Shown here in pieces: positions 21,073 to 29,248 of a stretch of 64,000 nt of DNA. This DNA is from Streptococcus ovis DSM 16829. Lineage in GTDB: Bacteria > Bacillota > Bacilli > Lactobacillales > Streptococcaceae. Under the pieces are notes generated by a model. The model did not search any database, was not told the DNA's origin, and saw only the letters and a list, made by a program, of their open reading frames with translations. The stretch spans positions 94,104 through 158,103 of the forward strand of contig NZ_KB904582.1 of assembly GCF_000380125.1 (NCBI RefSeq), given 5' to 3'. A program made the translations under genes and the position numbers. The first letter of the stretch is position 1. Each line of letters begins with the position of its first letter.

Positions 21073-22041
21073 ATGACTGAATTATATGATATTACCATTA
21101 TCGGTGGAGGCCCTGTCGGTCTTTTCACCGCTTTCTATGCCCACTTGCGCCATGCCAAGGTCAAATTGATTGACTCCCTGCCACAACTCGGTGGCCAACC
21201 TGCCATTCTCTACCCTGAGAAAACCATTTTGGATATCCCAGCCTATTCTCAATTGACAGGGAAGGAGTTAACCGATAATCTCATCAAGCAATTGGAACCA
21301 TTTGATACGACTATCTGCCTCAATGAAACTGTGACTGGTATCGAAACAGGTGAAACAATCCACATCACAACGACTAAAGGAGTTCACCAAACTAGGACAG
21401 TGATTGTTGCTATGGGAGGAGGCGCCTTCAAACCGCGTCCGCTAGAAGTAGAAGGTGCTGAGCAGTTCGACAACATTCACTACCATGTCTCCAATATCCA
21501 GCAGTATGCTGGGCAAGAAGTGGTCGTATTGGGTGGAGGAGATTCTGCAGTTGATTGGTCGCTAGCTTTTGAACAAATCGCAAAAAAAACAACGATTGTC
21601 CATCGTCGTGATGCATTCCGTGCCTTGGAACACAACGTGGAAGATTTGAAAGCATCCAACGTAGACATTCTAACTCCTTATATCCCTAGTGAGCTAGTGG
21701 GACAAGACCATCAAGCACAGGAAATCATTATCAAAAAAGTCAAAAGCGAAGAAACGATGGCTCTTCCTTTTGATCACCTCTTTGTTAACTATGGTTTCAA
21801 GTCTTCAGTTGGAACCCTGAAAGAATGGGGTCTTGAGCTTCATCGCCACCGCATTCTCGTAAATTCCAAACAGGAAACATCTGTAGCGGGTATTTATGCG
21901 GTAGGAGATTGCTGCTCCTACGAAGGAAAGGTCGATTTGATTGCGACAGGTTTAGGTGAAGCCCCAACTGCTGTCAACAACGCTATGAACTTTATCAATC
22001 CAGCTGAAAAAGTTCAACCAAAACACTCAACGAGCCTCTAA
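21073..22041 (+). CDS. Ferredoxin/flavodoxin-NADP reductase, thioredoxin-reductase-like
   Basis: The 322-residue flavoprotein has an FAD-binding motif IIGGGPVGLFTAFYAHLRHAK at residues 9-29 and an NADP-binding motif VVLGGGDSAVDWSLAF at about 153-168. It lacks the redox CxxC of thioredoxin reductases at the expected site, which is why it belongs with the YumC-type ferredoxin-NADP reductases. It starts with an AAAGGATGAT ribosome binding site and ends 1 nt before the pseudouridine synthase gene, so the two share a transcript. Confidence 0.88.
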   Translation: MTELYDITIIGGGPVGLFTAFYAHLRHAKVKLIDSLPQLGGQPAILYPEKTILDIPAYSQLTGKELTDNLIKQLEPFDTTICLNETVTGIETGETIHITTTKGVHQTRTVIVAMGGGAFKPRPLEVEGAEQFDNIHYHVSNIQQYAGQEVVVLGGGDSAVDWSLAFEQIAKKTTIVHRRDAFRALEHNVEDLKASNVDILTPYIPSELVGQDHQAQEIIIKKVKSEETMALPFDHLFVNYGFKSSVGTLKEWGLELHRHRILVNSKQETSVAGIYAVGDCCSYEGKVDLIATGLGEAPTAVNNAMNFINPAEKVQPKHSTSL

Positions 22042-22042
22042 T

Positions 22043-22942
22043 ATGCAGTTTACCATTTCAATCCCAGAAGCATTGCCAGAGATGACCGTCAAGGAGTTAT
22101 TGGAAGATTATTTTCTCATTCCTCGCAAAATCCGGCACTTCCTGCGCACTAAAAAACATGTCCGAGTAAATGGAGAAATCGTCCATTGGCAAGAAACAAT
22201 TGGCCCCAAGGACTATATTGAATTGATCTTCGATGCCGAAGATTATCCAGAAAAAGAGATCCTTTTAGGACAGGCTGACCTAGTAGAAGAACTCTATCAA
22301 GATGAACACTTCATCATTGTCAATAAACCCGAAGGAATGAAGACGCACGGGAACGAGCCAACTGAGGTTGCCCTTCTCAATCACGTGTCCGCCTATGTCG
22401 GACAAACCTGCTATGTCGTTCATCGACTAGATATGGAAACAAGTGGTGCTGTGCTTTTTGCAAAAAATCCCTTTGTCCTCCCGATATTGAACCGTCTGTT
22501 AGAAGACAAGAGGATTTCTAGAGAATATCTGGCCCTTTGTCAGGGAACATTTACAGAGACCGACTTTACCCTTCGTGATCGAATCGGCCGCCACCGCCAT
22601 GATCGTAGAAAGCGCGTCGTGGATCCGCGTAAAGGTCAGGAAGCTGTCACACATGTCCAGGCCTTAGAAAGCAATCGCAAAACAAGCCTTGTTCGTTGCC
22701 AACTAGAAACCGGGCGGACCCATCAAATCCGTGTCCATCTTTCCCACCAAGGCCATCCGATAATCGGTGATCCACTTTATCATCAAATGCCTGCACCACG
22801 ACTCATGCTCCATGCGCAGACCTTGCGACTAACACACCCCTTCACACTAGAAGAGATTTGTGTGTCTGCCACATCTGATACATTTGATACTTTCCTCAAA
22901 AAAAGAAAAAGTTTGGATAAAATCCAAACTTTCAGAGTATAG
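22043..22942 (+). CDS. RluD-family 23S rRNA pseudouridine synthase
   Basis: The 299-residue enzyme has an S4-like N-terminal domain (KIRHFLRTKKHVRVNGE, residues ~30-46) and the catalytic RluA/RluD motif HRLDMETSG, where D is the nucleophile (about residue 133). Downstream come RTHQIRVHLSHQGHPIIGDPLYH and LHAQTLRLTHP, all family hallmarks. The exact uridines cannot be assigned. The last codons run into a palindrome that is repeated 277 nt downstream. Confidence 0.9.
   Translation: MQFTISIPEALPEMTVKELLEDYFLIPRKIRHFLRTKKHVRVNGEIVHWQETIGPKDYIELIFDAEDYPEKEILLGQADLVEELYQDEHFIIVNKPEGMKTHGNEPTEVALLNHVSAYVGQTCYVVHRLDMETSGAVLFAKNPFVLPILNRLLEDKRISREYLALCQGTFTETDFTLRDRIGRHRHDRRKRVVDPRKGQEAVTHVQALESNRKTSLVRCQLETGRTHQIRVHLSHQGHPIIGDPLYHQMPAPRLMLHAQTLRLTHPFTLEEICVSATSDTFDTFLKKRKSLDKIQTFRV
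22907..22932. repeat. 26-bp palindromic repeat, copy 1
   Basis: AAAAGTTTGGAT and ATCCAAACTTT pair around a short AAA loop. This copy overlaps the last codons of the pseudouridine synthase gene. An identical 26-bp copy lies at 23184-23209, with the structured element between them. Confidence 0.75.
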
Positions 22943-22956
22943 ACAAAGTCTTTTTT

Positions 22957-23092
22957 AGACTTTCCTTAAGTGATAACGGACGGTAGCGACTTCCGATGGA
23001 ATTCCATACCTAAGTTTTGAGCCTAATGTCTCAAAACTTCCGGGTGCCTGAAACTTTATAGTTTCAGGCACTTTTATCACGGCGGAAAGTCT
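22957..23092. repeat. Structured intergenic element, copy A (136 nt)
   Basis: An outer stem AGACTTTCC/GGAAAGTCT and a second stem GTGATAA/TTATCAC enclose four inner hairpins. In order these are a CGGA/TCCG arm, ATGGAA/TTCCAT, AAGTTTTGAG/CTCAAAACTT, and GTGCCTGAAACT/AGTTTCAGGCAC. The same plan recurs in copy B at 35598-35729 with a different sequence in most stems. It lies between the convergent rluD-like gene and purR. Spacer 23093-23183 also carries a terminator-like AATCAGCC/GGCTGATT stem. Confidence 0.7.
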
Positions 23093-23183
23093 GGATTACA
23101 TTTTGCAAACACCCCTAATTTTTCATAATCAGCCATTTTTTCAGGCTGATTTTATTAGGAAAGTATAGTTTGTCTTCAACCTA

Positions 23184-23209
23184 AAAGTTTGGATAAAATC
23201 CAAACTTTT
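23184..23209. repeat. 26-bp palindromic repeat, copy 2 (also purR terminator)
   Basis: Identical to 22907-22932. Here it is followed by TTTT on both strands and lies 4 nt from the purR stop codon, so it can end purR transcription. Confidence 0.75.
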
Positions 23210-23213
23210 TTAA

Positions 23214-24026
23214 TTAGTCAAATAAATTTCCAAGTTCTACTTGAACTTTTCCTTCTTTGACATCAATATCTGTCACAGCTAGGAGTGATTTATAATTAGC
23301 TACACTACGAACGCCCTGCTGGTTTTCTGCAAAGACCGCTACACCTGCCAAGGTACTGTCAAATTCAGACAAGAGACTAATCATCCCGTTGATGGTTCCC
23401 CCATTTTTCAAGAAGTCATCCACAATGAGGACGCGGCTACCTGCTGGCAAACTCCGTTTGGACAAAAACATTTTCTCAATCCGATCGCTGGATCCTGAAA
23501 CATAATTGACAGAAACAGTGGAGCCCTCTGTAATCTTTAAGTCACGACGAACAATCACAAATGGAACATTGAGAACATTAGCGACTGCATTGGCCAAAGG
23601 AACCCCCTTGGTCGCAACTGTCATCACTGCATCAATATTTTCATTCTTGAAATGATTGGCAATAATCCGTCCCACATTTTTCAAAATGTAAGGTGTAGAC
23701 AGTAAATCAGAAGAATAAATATAACCACCTGGCAAAATACGATTGCTTTCAGCCATCTTCGTCCTCAAGTCCTCAGCAATTTGAAGAGACTCCTCCTCAG
23801 AAATAGATGGAGTAAAAATCACGCCACCACTGGCACCCGTCACAGTCTCGATATGACCAATAGCGCTCTCTTCAAAGGCTTTCTTGATGATGGCAATATC
23901 TTCTGAAATAGAAGATTTCGCTGACTCATATTTTTCAGCAAAGGTATTGAGACTGGTTAATTCATAAGGATGATTCATCAAATAATTAGAAATGACCACC
24001 ATCCGTTCGCTTCTTCTTAATTTCAT
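23214..24026 (-). CDS. purR: PurR, purine operon regulator
   Basis: PurR binds PurBox DNA and responds to PRPP through a phosphoribosyltransferase-like domain. The 270-residue protein begins MKLRRSERMVVISNYLMNHP with a winged-helix domain (1-~75) and has the PRPP loop VLIVDDFLKNGGTINGM at about residues 198-214. The open frame reaches 15 codons further up, but the ATG at 24026 has a GGGAAAC site and matches the usual start. PurBox-like sequences overlap its own promoter, which suggests autoregulation, and another lies in the purA promoter. Confidence 0.93.
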   Translation of the reverse strand: MKLRRSERMVVISNYLMNHPYELTSLNTFAEKYESAKSSISEDIAIIKKAFEESAIGHIETVTGASGGVIFTPSISEEESLQIAEDLRTKMAESNRILPGGYIYSSDLLSTPYILKNVGRIIANHFKNENIDAVMTVATKGVPLANAVANVLNVPFVIVRRDLKITEGSTVSVNYVSGSSDRIEKMFLSKRSLPAGSRVLIVDDFLKNGGTINGMISLLSEFDSTLAGVAVFAENQQGVRSVANYKSLLAVTDIDVKEGKVQVELGNLFD

Positions 24027-24054
24027 ATGTTTCCCTTTTTTCCTATTTTTTTCC

Positions 24055-24120
24055 ATTATATCACAAATCACAGAAAAAACGAACCTTTTACCTTCAAAAG
24101 TGCTCGCTTTTTCGTTTTTT
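24055..24120 (-). promoter_or_regulatory. purR promoter with two PurBox-like sites; overlaps yhaM terminator
   Basis: TATAAT (minus strand, 24055-24060) has a weak -35 TTCGTT 17 nt upstream. AAAACGAACCTTT (24076-24088) covers that -35. About 20 nt further up is an inverted partner whose minus strand reads AAAAAACGAAAAAGC. The same two arms can pair as an RNA hairpin ending the upstream yhaM transcript, so the segment may serve both roles. Confidence 0.5.
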
Positions 24121-24131
24121 ATTAGAAAAAT

Positions 24132-25076
24132 CTATTTATTTAGTTTTGGTTTGTAGAAGGCGCGGTTGTCCATAGCAAAGATACGGTTGGTCATTTCGCC
24201 CTCTCCCACCTTATCCAATGCTGTGATCATCATCATCATCTCCGCATCAATATTATCAATCATGTGCAGAATTTCTGCTTCCATAATCTGAGGACGGACA
24301 GGGCTACCATACTCAAGCAGACCGTGATGACTAAGGATGACATGGCGAAGGACCGTTACATCTTCTTTATCATCTTCAATCCCTAGCTCTGTAATCACCT
24401 TGGTAATTTCTTCATTGACGAGGGAAATATGACCAATCAGATTGCCTCGTACCGTGTAAGAAGTATTGTCTGGGCCTGTCAACTCGATGACCTTGGCCAA
24501 ATCATGCAACATAATCCCTGCAAAAAGGAGGCTCTTGTTCAACTGTGGATAGACATCTCCGATTTTATCCGCCAACCGCACCATGGTTGCCGTATGAAAA
24601 GACAAGCCAGAATAAAAGGCGTGGTGGTTGGTTTTAGCTGCAGGATAAGAATAAAATTCCTTGTCGTACTTGCTATAAAGGGCACGCACAATCCGCTGCC
24701 AAGTCGCATTTTCAATCCGAAAAATAATTTGACTTAGATATTCTTTAGTATCCTTCACATCGACAGGTGGTTTTTCTTTAAAGTCTGCTGGATCATTTGG
24801 CTCACCCGCTTGTGGCAAACGAAGGGTAATCTGGTTGACCTGTGGCATATTGTTGTAGATTTCACGTCGGCCAGCCATATGCACTACCACTCCTGCCACA
24901 AAGTGTTTGATTTTACCTGGTTGGGCATCCCAGAGATTACCCGTGATTTCCCCTGTATCATCTTGGAAGGTTAGAGCGAGATAGTCTTTTCCAGCTCTTG
25001 TCTGTCTCAACTCGGCTGATTTAATCAAGTAGAAGCCTTCAAAGTACTCATCCTTTTTCATTTGGTTAATTTTCAT
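24132..25076 (-). CDS. yhaM: 3'-5' exoribonuclease YhaM (Cbf1-like)
   Basis: YhaM degrades RNA from the 3' end. The 314-residue product starts MKINQMKKDEYFEGFYLIKS, has an OB-fold domain (GKDYLALTFQDDTGEITGNLWDA, about residues 28-50), and an HD domain with HATMVRLADKIG, ILHDLAKV-like MLHDLAKVIEL, and RHVILSHHG supplying the metal ligands. The start at 25076 overlaps the end of rmuC by 11 nt, which implies coupling. Four extra upstream codons in frame lack support. Confidence 0.92.
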   Translation of the reverse strand: MKINQMKKDEYFEGFYLIKSAELRQTRAGKDYLALTFQDDTGEITGNLWDAQPGKIKHFVAGVVVHMAGRREIYNNMPQVNQITLRLPQAGEPNDPADFKEKPPVDVKDTKEYLSQIIFRIENATWQRIVRALYSKYDKEFYSYPAAKTNHHAFYSGLSFHTATMVRLADKIGDVYPQLNKSLLFAGIMLHDLAKVIELTGPDNTSYTVRGNLIGHISLVNEEITKVITELGIEDDKEDVTVLRHVILSHHGLLEYGSPVRPQIMEAEILHMIDNIDAEMMMMITALDKVGEGEMTNRIFAMDNRAFYKPKLNK

Positions 25077-26313
25077 CTGTATTCTCACTTATTTCTGTTA
25101 GATTGAGGAGGTTTCGTGTTTGATCATCCTCGTACAATTCAATGGTGCGTAGGGTTCGCTCAATAGCACTAGTCCTGCGATGGAGCAATTCATCTAAGTT
25201 ATTGCTAGCATTGCTCAAATGTCTTTGCGCCTTTATCAACACATCTCCAAACTTGCCAAATTCTGTCTTCACATTTCCCAATATTTTACTAATGTCATTT
25301 GCTGACTTTTGAATATTCAGGGTCTTAAATCCTACTGACAAAGAATTCAAAAGAGCTGATAAGGTGGATGGCCCTGCAATCACAATGTGTTCCTGACGAC
25401 GCAGCCCATCGAAAAATTCAGGATTGCGAACCACTTCTGAATACAGACCTTCCGTCGGCAAGAAGAGAATTCCAAAATTCGTTGTTTCTGGCGGATTGAG
25501 GTACTTGCTCTGGATATCCTTGGCAAATCGCTTGATAGAAGCCAGTAAATTCTTACGATATAACTCAATTTGCTTTGTATCTCCTGCCTCATACGCCTCT
25601 TCCAAACGATAATAATCCGCCAGAGGAAATTTCGAATCGATTGGCAGGTAAACGTAATCGCCCTCTGCCTGTCCCGGCATCTTCACAGCATATTCCACAC
25701 GCTCACTCGAACCCGATACTGTTGCGAATTCGCGTTCGTATTGACTTGGTGTTAAGATATCTTCAATAATTTGTCCCAACTGCAACTCGCCCATGATTCC
25801 ACGGGTTTTGGTATTAGACAAGACCTTATTCAACGTCCCGACATCACGCGCTACCGTCTGCATTTCACCCAGACCGCGATTGACTGACTCCAACTGCTGA
25901 GATACTGTCTCAAAGGAGGCTTGCAAACGTGTCTGCAAAGTTTTCTCCAATTTCTCTTCCACCGTCTGCCGCATTTCTTCCAAACGTTTTTCATTGGATT
26001 CCTGCAAGGACTGCAAGCGTTGGTCTGTCGCATCCCGATTTTGCAAGAGACTTTGGTGCATTTCCTGACGAATGTCTGTCAAATGCTGGTAAATTTCCCT
26101 ACGTAGCTCTGTCATTTCTTGGTGAAGCAACTGTTGCTGGGCACTCTGCCTTTGCGCCCCAGCCTCCAATTGATAGGTCAACTGATCTGATAGTTGATCT
26201 GCTGTCGCCTCTGATTCTCGCGTCAGTTGCTGACTCATGGCCTGCACCTGCATCCACAAAACCACCGTCCCTACCAAGACCAAGACCAGTAAAATGATGC
26301 TAACAATCTCCAT
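25066..26313 (-). CDS. rmuC: RmuC-family protein
   Basis: RmuC proteins limit DNA inversions at repeats and carry a nuclease-like fold. The 415-residue protein starts with a membrane segment (IVSIILLVLVLVGTVVLWM), then a long coiled coil (about residues 30-160, many Gln and Glu), then the RmuC core with GIMGELQLGQIIEDIL, YVYLPIDSKFPLADYYRLEEA and FLPTEGLYSEVVRNPEF. It begins 1 nt after the thiamine pyrophosphokinase gene ends and overlaps yhaM. Confidence 0.9.
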   Translation of the reverse strand: MEIVSIILLVLVLVGTVVLWMQVQAMSQQLTRESEATADQLSDQLTYQLEAGAQRQSAQQQLLHQEMTELRREIYQHLTDIRQEMHQSLLQNRDATDQRLQSLQESNEKRLEEMRQTVEEKLEKTLQTRLQASFETVSQQLESVNRGLGEMQTVARDVGTLNKVLSNTKTRGIMGELQLGQIIEDILTPSQYEREFATVSGSSERVEYAVKMPGQAEGDYVYLPIDSKFPLADYYRLEEAYEAGDTKQIELYRKNLLASIKRFAKDIQSKYLNPPETTNFGILFLPTEGLYSEVVRNPEFFDGLRRQEHIVIAGPSTLSALLNSLSVGFKTLNIQKSANDISKILGNVKTEFGKFGDVLIKAQRHLSNASNNLDELLHRRTSAIERTLRTIELYEDDQTRNLLNLTEISENTDEN

Positions 26314-26314
26314 C

Positions 26315-26947
26315 CTAGTTCCTATCCTTACTGTAAATAATCACCACATAGCCTGTGTCTAGCGTAATCCGAATATCACCCTCCAAAAATTCATTGCTAC
26401 TGTAACATTTCTTGAAGAAGAAATTTTCCTCTTTCAATGGGTATTTCGCATTTTCAATTCCTAAACGGCTCCCGTCGGCAGGCATAAAAGAAATATAGGT
26501 CATGTCTTCTTTAGGAGCAATCAAGTGCTGACCAGCTGGACGAAAAGCGATCCAATTCTCTTGCCCAACCAACTCAATCTGCTCCATAAAAGGCGCGATA
26601 GTTGGCTCACTCGCCAAAAATAAATTGGACAGCAAATGGTCAATTCGACCGCCTAAGGCACCAAATACCTGAACATCCGCCTGTGGATAGCGCTGAAAGA
26701 CGATCTTTAGAGCCAACTCCAAGTCTGTATCATCCTTTTCTGACGGAGCTTGAATCATTTCGGATGCTAATTGACGAATTTGTTCAAACTCTTCTTCTGT
26801 GACCGAGTCAAAATCACCAATCGCCAAATCAAGTGGTAGCCCATGTTTTAGAAGAAAAAGGGAGCCTGCATCCACTCCGACAAAGATATCCGCATCTGTC
26901 GTAAGCATATCCAGGTCTCCACCTGCAAAAAGTGCAATTTTAGTCAT
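26315..26947 (-). CDS. thiN: Thiamine pyrophosphokinase
   Basis: The enzyme transfers pyrophosphate from ATP to thiamine to make thiamine diphosphate. The 210-residue protein has FVGVDAGSLFLLKHGLPLDLAIGDFDSVTEEE near the N-terminus, DTDLELAL and GALGGRIDHLLSNLFL, the conserved catalytic and substrate loops. It overlaps the 3' end of rpe by 8 nt. The rsgA-rpe-thiN-rmuC-yhaM order is a well-kept streptococcal operon. Confidence 0.93.
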   Translation of the reverse strand: MTKIALFAGGDLDMLTTDADIFVGVDAGSLFLLKHGLPLDLAIGDFDSVTEEEFEQIRQLASEMIQAPSEKDDTDLELALKIVFQRYPQADVQVFGALGGRIDHLLSNLFLASEPTIAPFMEQIELVGQENWIAFRPAGQHLIAPKEDMTYISFMPADGSRLGIENAKYPLKEENFFFKKCYSSNEFLEGDIRITLDTGYVVIIYSKDRN

Positions 26948-27599
26948 GTAAAGCTACTTTCAAAATCTGAACATTGGTATCCAAGTCCCCTCTAAAGAGG
27001 TAAGACCCCGCCACAAAAACATTGGCTCCAGCTTCCCTAGCAGAATGAATCGTCTGATTGTCGATCCCACCATCCACTTCAATATCAAACTGCAAACCTT
27101 TTTCATCTCGCAATTGAGCCAATTCTGCAATTTTCTCAGCCATCTCAGGAATATAGGCCTGGCCCCCAAACCCTGGATTCACCGTCATGATAAGCACTTG
27201 GTCAGCCAAATTTAAAACATGGGCAATGGACGCAATCGGAGTCCCCGGATTGATGACAACACCAGCCTTCATACCAGCCGCCTTAATCTTTTGCAAAGCA
27301 CCGTGAATATGCTGCGTTGCCTCCGCATGAATGGTTAAAATATCTGCACCCGCACGCGCAAAGCTTTCGATATGGTGCTCAGGATTGGACACCATCAGAT
27401 GACAGTCAAAGACCAATTTGCTATGTGGACGCATGGCGGCAACCACATCCGCACCAAAGGAAATATTCGGTACAAAATGACCATCCATCACATCAATGTG
27501 AATGTATTCTACACCTGTTGCCTCTAGGCGTTTTAATTCTGATTCAAAATTCGCATAGTCCGCTGCTAGGATAGACGGAGCAAGTTTGTAGTGTGACAT
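26940..27599 (-). CDS. rpe: Ribulose-phosphate 3-epimerase
   Basis: Rpe interconverts ribulose-5-phosphate and xylulose-5-phosphate. The 219-residue TIM-barrel protein shows LAPSILAADYANFE, VEYIHIDVMDGHFVPNISFG, HLMV, VNPGFGGQ and DIEVDGGID, with the catalytic Asp residues in VMDGHF and EVDGG. The ATG at 27599 is chosen over a TTG two codons upstream. It lies 14 nt after rsgA. Confidence 0.95.
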   Translation of the reverse strand: MSHYKLAPSILAADYANFESELKRLEATGVEYIHIDVMDGHFVPNISFGADVVAAMRPHSKLVFDCHLMVSNPEHHIESFARAGADILTIHAEATQHIHGALQKIKAAGMKAGVVINPGTPIASIAHVLNLADQVLIMTVNPGFGGQAYIPEMAEKIAELAQLRDEKGLQFDIEVDGGIDNQTIHSAREAGANVFVAGSYLFRGDLDTNVQILKVALHD

Positions 27600-27613
27600 A
27601 AGCAACCAACTTT

Positions 27614-28486
27614 CTATTTTGTTTTACTTGTTTTCTTATAGGTTTCCCGCGTTTGCTGAATCTCGCTGAGAAATTGGAGATAGTTTTCATAACGACTGTG
27701 AGCAATTTCACCAGCTTCCACCGCTGTTTTCACTGCACAAGACGGCTCATGAGTATGGGTACAGAGACGGAATTTACAGTCTTGACTGGTCTCAGCCAGC
27801 TCAGGGAAACACTCATTGAGCATCTCACTTTCCTTGACTTCATAATCCAAAGAGGAGAAACCAGGTGTGTCCGCAATTCTTCCACCATTGACAGGGTAGA
27901 AACTGACCGCACGCGTTGTATGACGACCTCGTCCCAAACTGTCTGAAATTCGCCCTGTCTCCAAAGCCAATTCTGGCGCAATTTTATTGAGGAGAGTGGA
28001 TTTTCCAACCCCTGTCTGCCCCATAAAGACTGTGATTTTACCAGCCAGTAAGGGAAGCAAATCCGTGAGTTCATAAATGAAAGGATAGCCAATTTTTTCA
28101 TAGAGAGCTTTAAAAGCATCCAAATCAGTCTTATCTTCCAGCAAATCCAACTTTGTAATATAGACAATAGGGAGAATGCTCTTTTGCTCCAGCAACACCA
28201 AGAATCGATCTAAGAGATTGGCGTTAAAGTCCGGTTCTTTCGCACTCATAATGACCACCGCCTGATCAATATTAACAATCGGTGGACGCACCAAGCTATT
28301 TTTTCGTTCATGGATTTTCAAAATATAACCTTCCGAATTTTCCTCAGCCGAAAAGTCCACAAAATCCCCAACATAAGGCGTCTGCCCCTTTTTTCGGAAA
28401 TTTCCACGTGCCCGTGTCTGATAAATCTGCCCTTCTGACTCTACATAGTAAAAGCCAGCTAATGATTTGATAATAATTCCTTGCAA
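27614..28486 (-). CDS. rsgA: RsgA, ribosome small subunit GTPase
   Basis: RsgA is a circularly permuted GTPase that helps late 30S maturation. The 290-residue protein has an OB-fold ([26 protein letters not shown], residues ~9-34), the GTPase motifs in permuted order (TKLD, then [14 protein letters not shown], then DTPGFSS) and the zinc-binding C-terminus [17 protein letters not shown]. Translation most likely starts at a TTG (28484-28486) with AAAGGAG 5 nt upstream. The open frame that runs 39 codons further has no ribosome binding site and no homology that I can see. Confidence 0.93.
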   Translation of the reverse strand: MQGIIIKSLAGFYYVESEGQIYQTRARGNFRKKGQTPYVGDFVDFSAEENSEGYILKIHERKNSLVRPPIVNIDQAVVIMSAKEPDFNANLLDRFLVLLEQKSILPIVYITKLDLLEDKTDLDAFKALYEKIGYPFIYELTDLLPLLAGKITVFMGQTGVGKSTLLNKIAPELALETGRISDSLGRGRHTTRAVSFYPVNGGRIADTPGFSSLDYEVKESEMLNECFPELAETSQDCKFRLCTHTHEPSCAVKTAVEAGEIAHSRYENYLQFLSEIQQTRETYKKTSKTK

Positions 28487-28620
28487 TGAAACTCCTTTTG
28501 GCCAGAGTAATCCGCTACCCCATCCATTTCTTACTCCCTCTATTATACCAAAATTTCCATCAGATGGTGATTTCGATTCAATCTCCCCTTCAGAAATTCC
28601 CAAAAGAAGATGGAAAGGAC

Positions 28621-28649
28621 TTGTATTTTCCCGAAAATTCGTGTATGAT
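28621..28649 (+). promoter_or_regulatory. Promoter of tRNA-Leu
   Basis: TTGTAT and TATGAT are separated by 17 nt and end 13 nt before the tRNA. Confidence 0.65.
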
Positions 28650-28662
28650 TAAGTCACTACCC

Positions 28663-28745
28663 GCGGAGGTGGTGGAACGGCAGACACGCATGCTTCAGGC
28701 GCATGTGCCCGTACGGGTGTGAGGGTTCAAATCCCTTCCTCCGCA
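28663..28745 (+). tRNA. tRNA-Leu (CAG)
   Basis: The 83-nt molecule has acceptor GCGGAGG/CCTCCGC, anticodon stem CATGC/GCATG with loop TTCAGGC giving anticodon CAG, a long variable arm (TGCCCGTACGGGTG) and T arm GTTCAAATC. Discriminator A73 fits leucine. CCA is not encoded. Confidence 0.92.
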
Positions 28746-29111
28746 TGTTTTGTGAGTGCTAGCCTCGTCAGCTTGTCTCGATATACTTTAGTATTATCTT
28801 CGACTGCGCTTCCTCGCTATCGCCTCACAAAATAACCATCTAGATGATTGTTCAATTTTACGCACCCCCGTCAGGCTGATGAGATTGGTCGCAAGGCATA
28901 GACGAAGCGAACTGTCCATCAGCTACGACGCATCATATTAATCAACAAGATCAGCTTGTCTCAACATACCGATGAACTTTAGTTCTTTCTGCACTCATCC
29001 GTCTTGTCAAAGAAACTCAAACATAACATTCTCATCATTCCTTAAAACTTTCTTTTTAGAGAGTTTTTATTCTCTACATCACACTATTTACCTAGCCATC
29101 CATTTTATTCT
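28746..29111. repeat. 366-nt tRNA-Leu/tRNA-Ser spacer with repeat-like sequence
   Basis: No convincing gene is present. Segment 28748-28832 is closed by an inverted repeat TTTTGTGAG/CTCACAAAA. The phrase TCAGCTTGTCTC followed by ATAC occurs twice (around 28768 and 28951), each followed by a CTTTAGT motif. GTCAGGCTGATGAGATTGG and TCCATCAGC near 28876-28925 could pair. The look is that of a decayed BOX-like intergenic repeat cluster, but I cannot assign it to a named family. Confidence 0.45.
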
Positions 29112-29200
29112 GGAAAGGTGGCCCAGCTTGGTACGGCACCGGACTCGAAATCCGGCAAGTGGACTCTGTTCACACGCGGGTTCAAATCCCGTCCTTTCCT
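29112..29200 (+). tRNA. tRNA-Ser (CGA)
   Basis: The 89-nt class II tRNA has acceptor GGAAAGG/CCTTTCC, anticodon arm CCGGA/TCCGG with loop CTCGAAA giving CGA, a long variable arm and T arm GTTCAAATC. The base after the acceptor stem reads T, where serine tRNAs usually have G73. CCA is not encoded. Confidence 0.9.
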
Positions 29201-29221
29201 TAAAATCCCCTATAAATCAAG

Positions 29222-29248
29222 AAAAGACGAGCCACCCTCGTCTTTTTA
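29222..29248. terminator. Bidirectional terminator after tRNA-Ser
   Basis: Stem AAAAGACGAG/CTCGTCTTTT with loop CCACC serves tRNA-Ser on the plus strand and the convergent metallopeptidase-like gene. Confidence 0.75.

Noticed and set aside
28487-28603. N-terminal extension of rsgA
   Set aside because: It has no ribosome binding site and no family resemblance; the TTG at 28486 with AAAGGAG fits the RsgA start.
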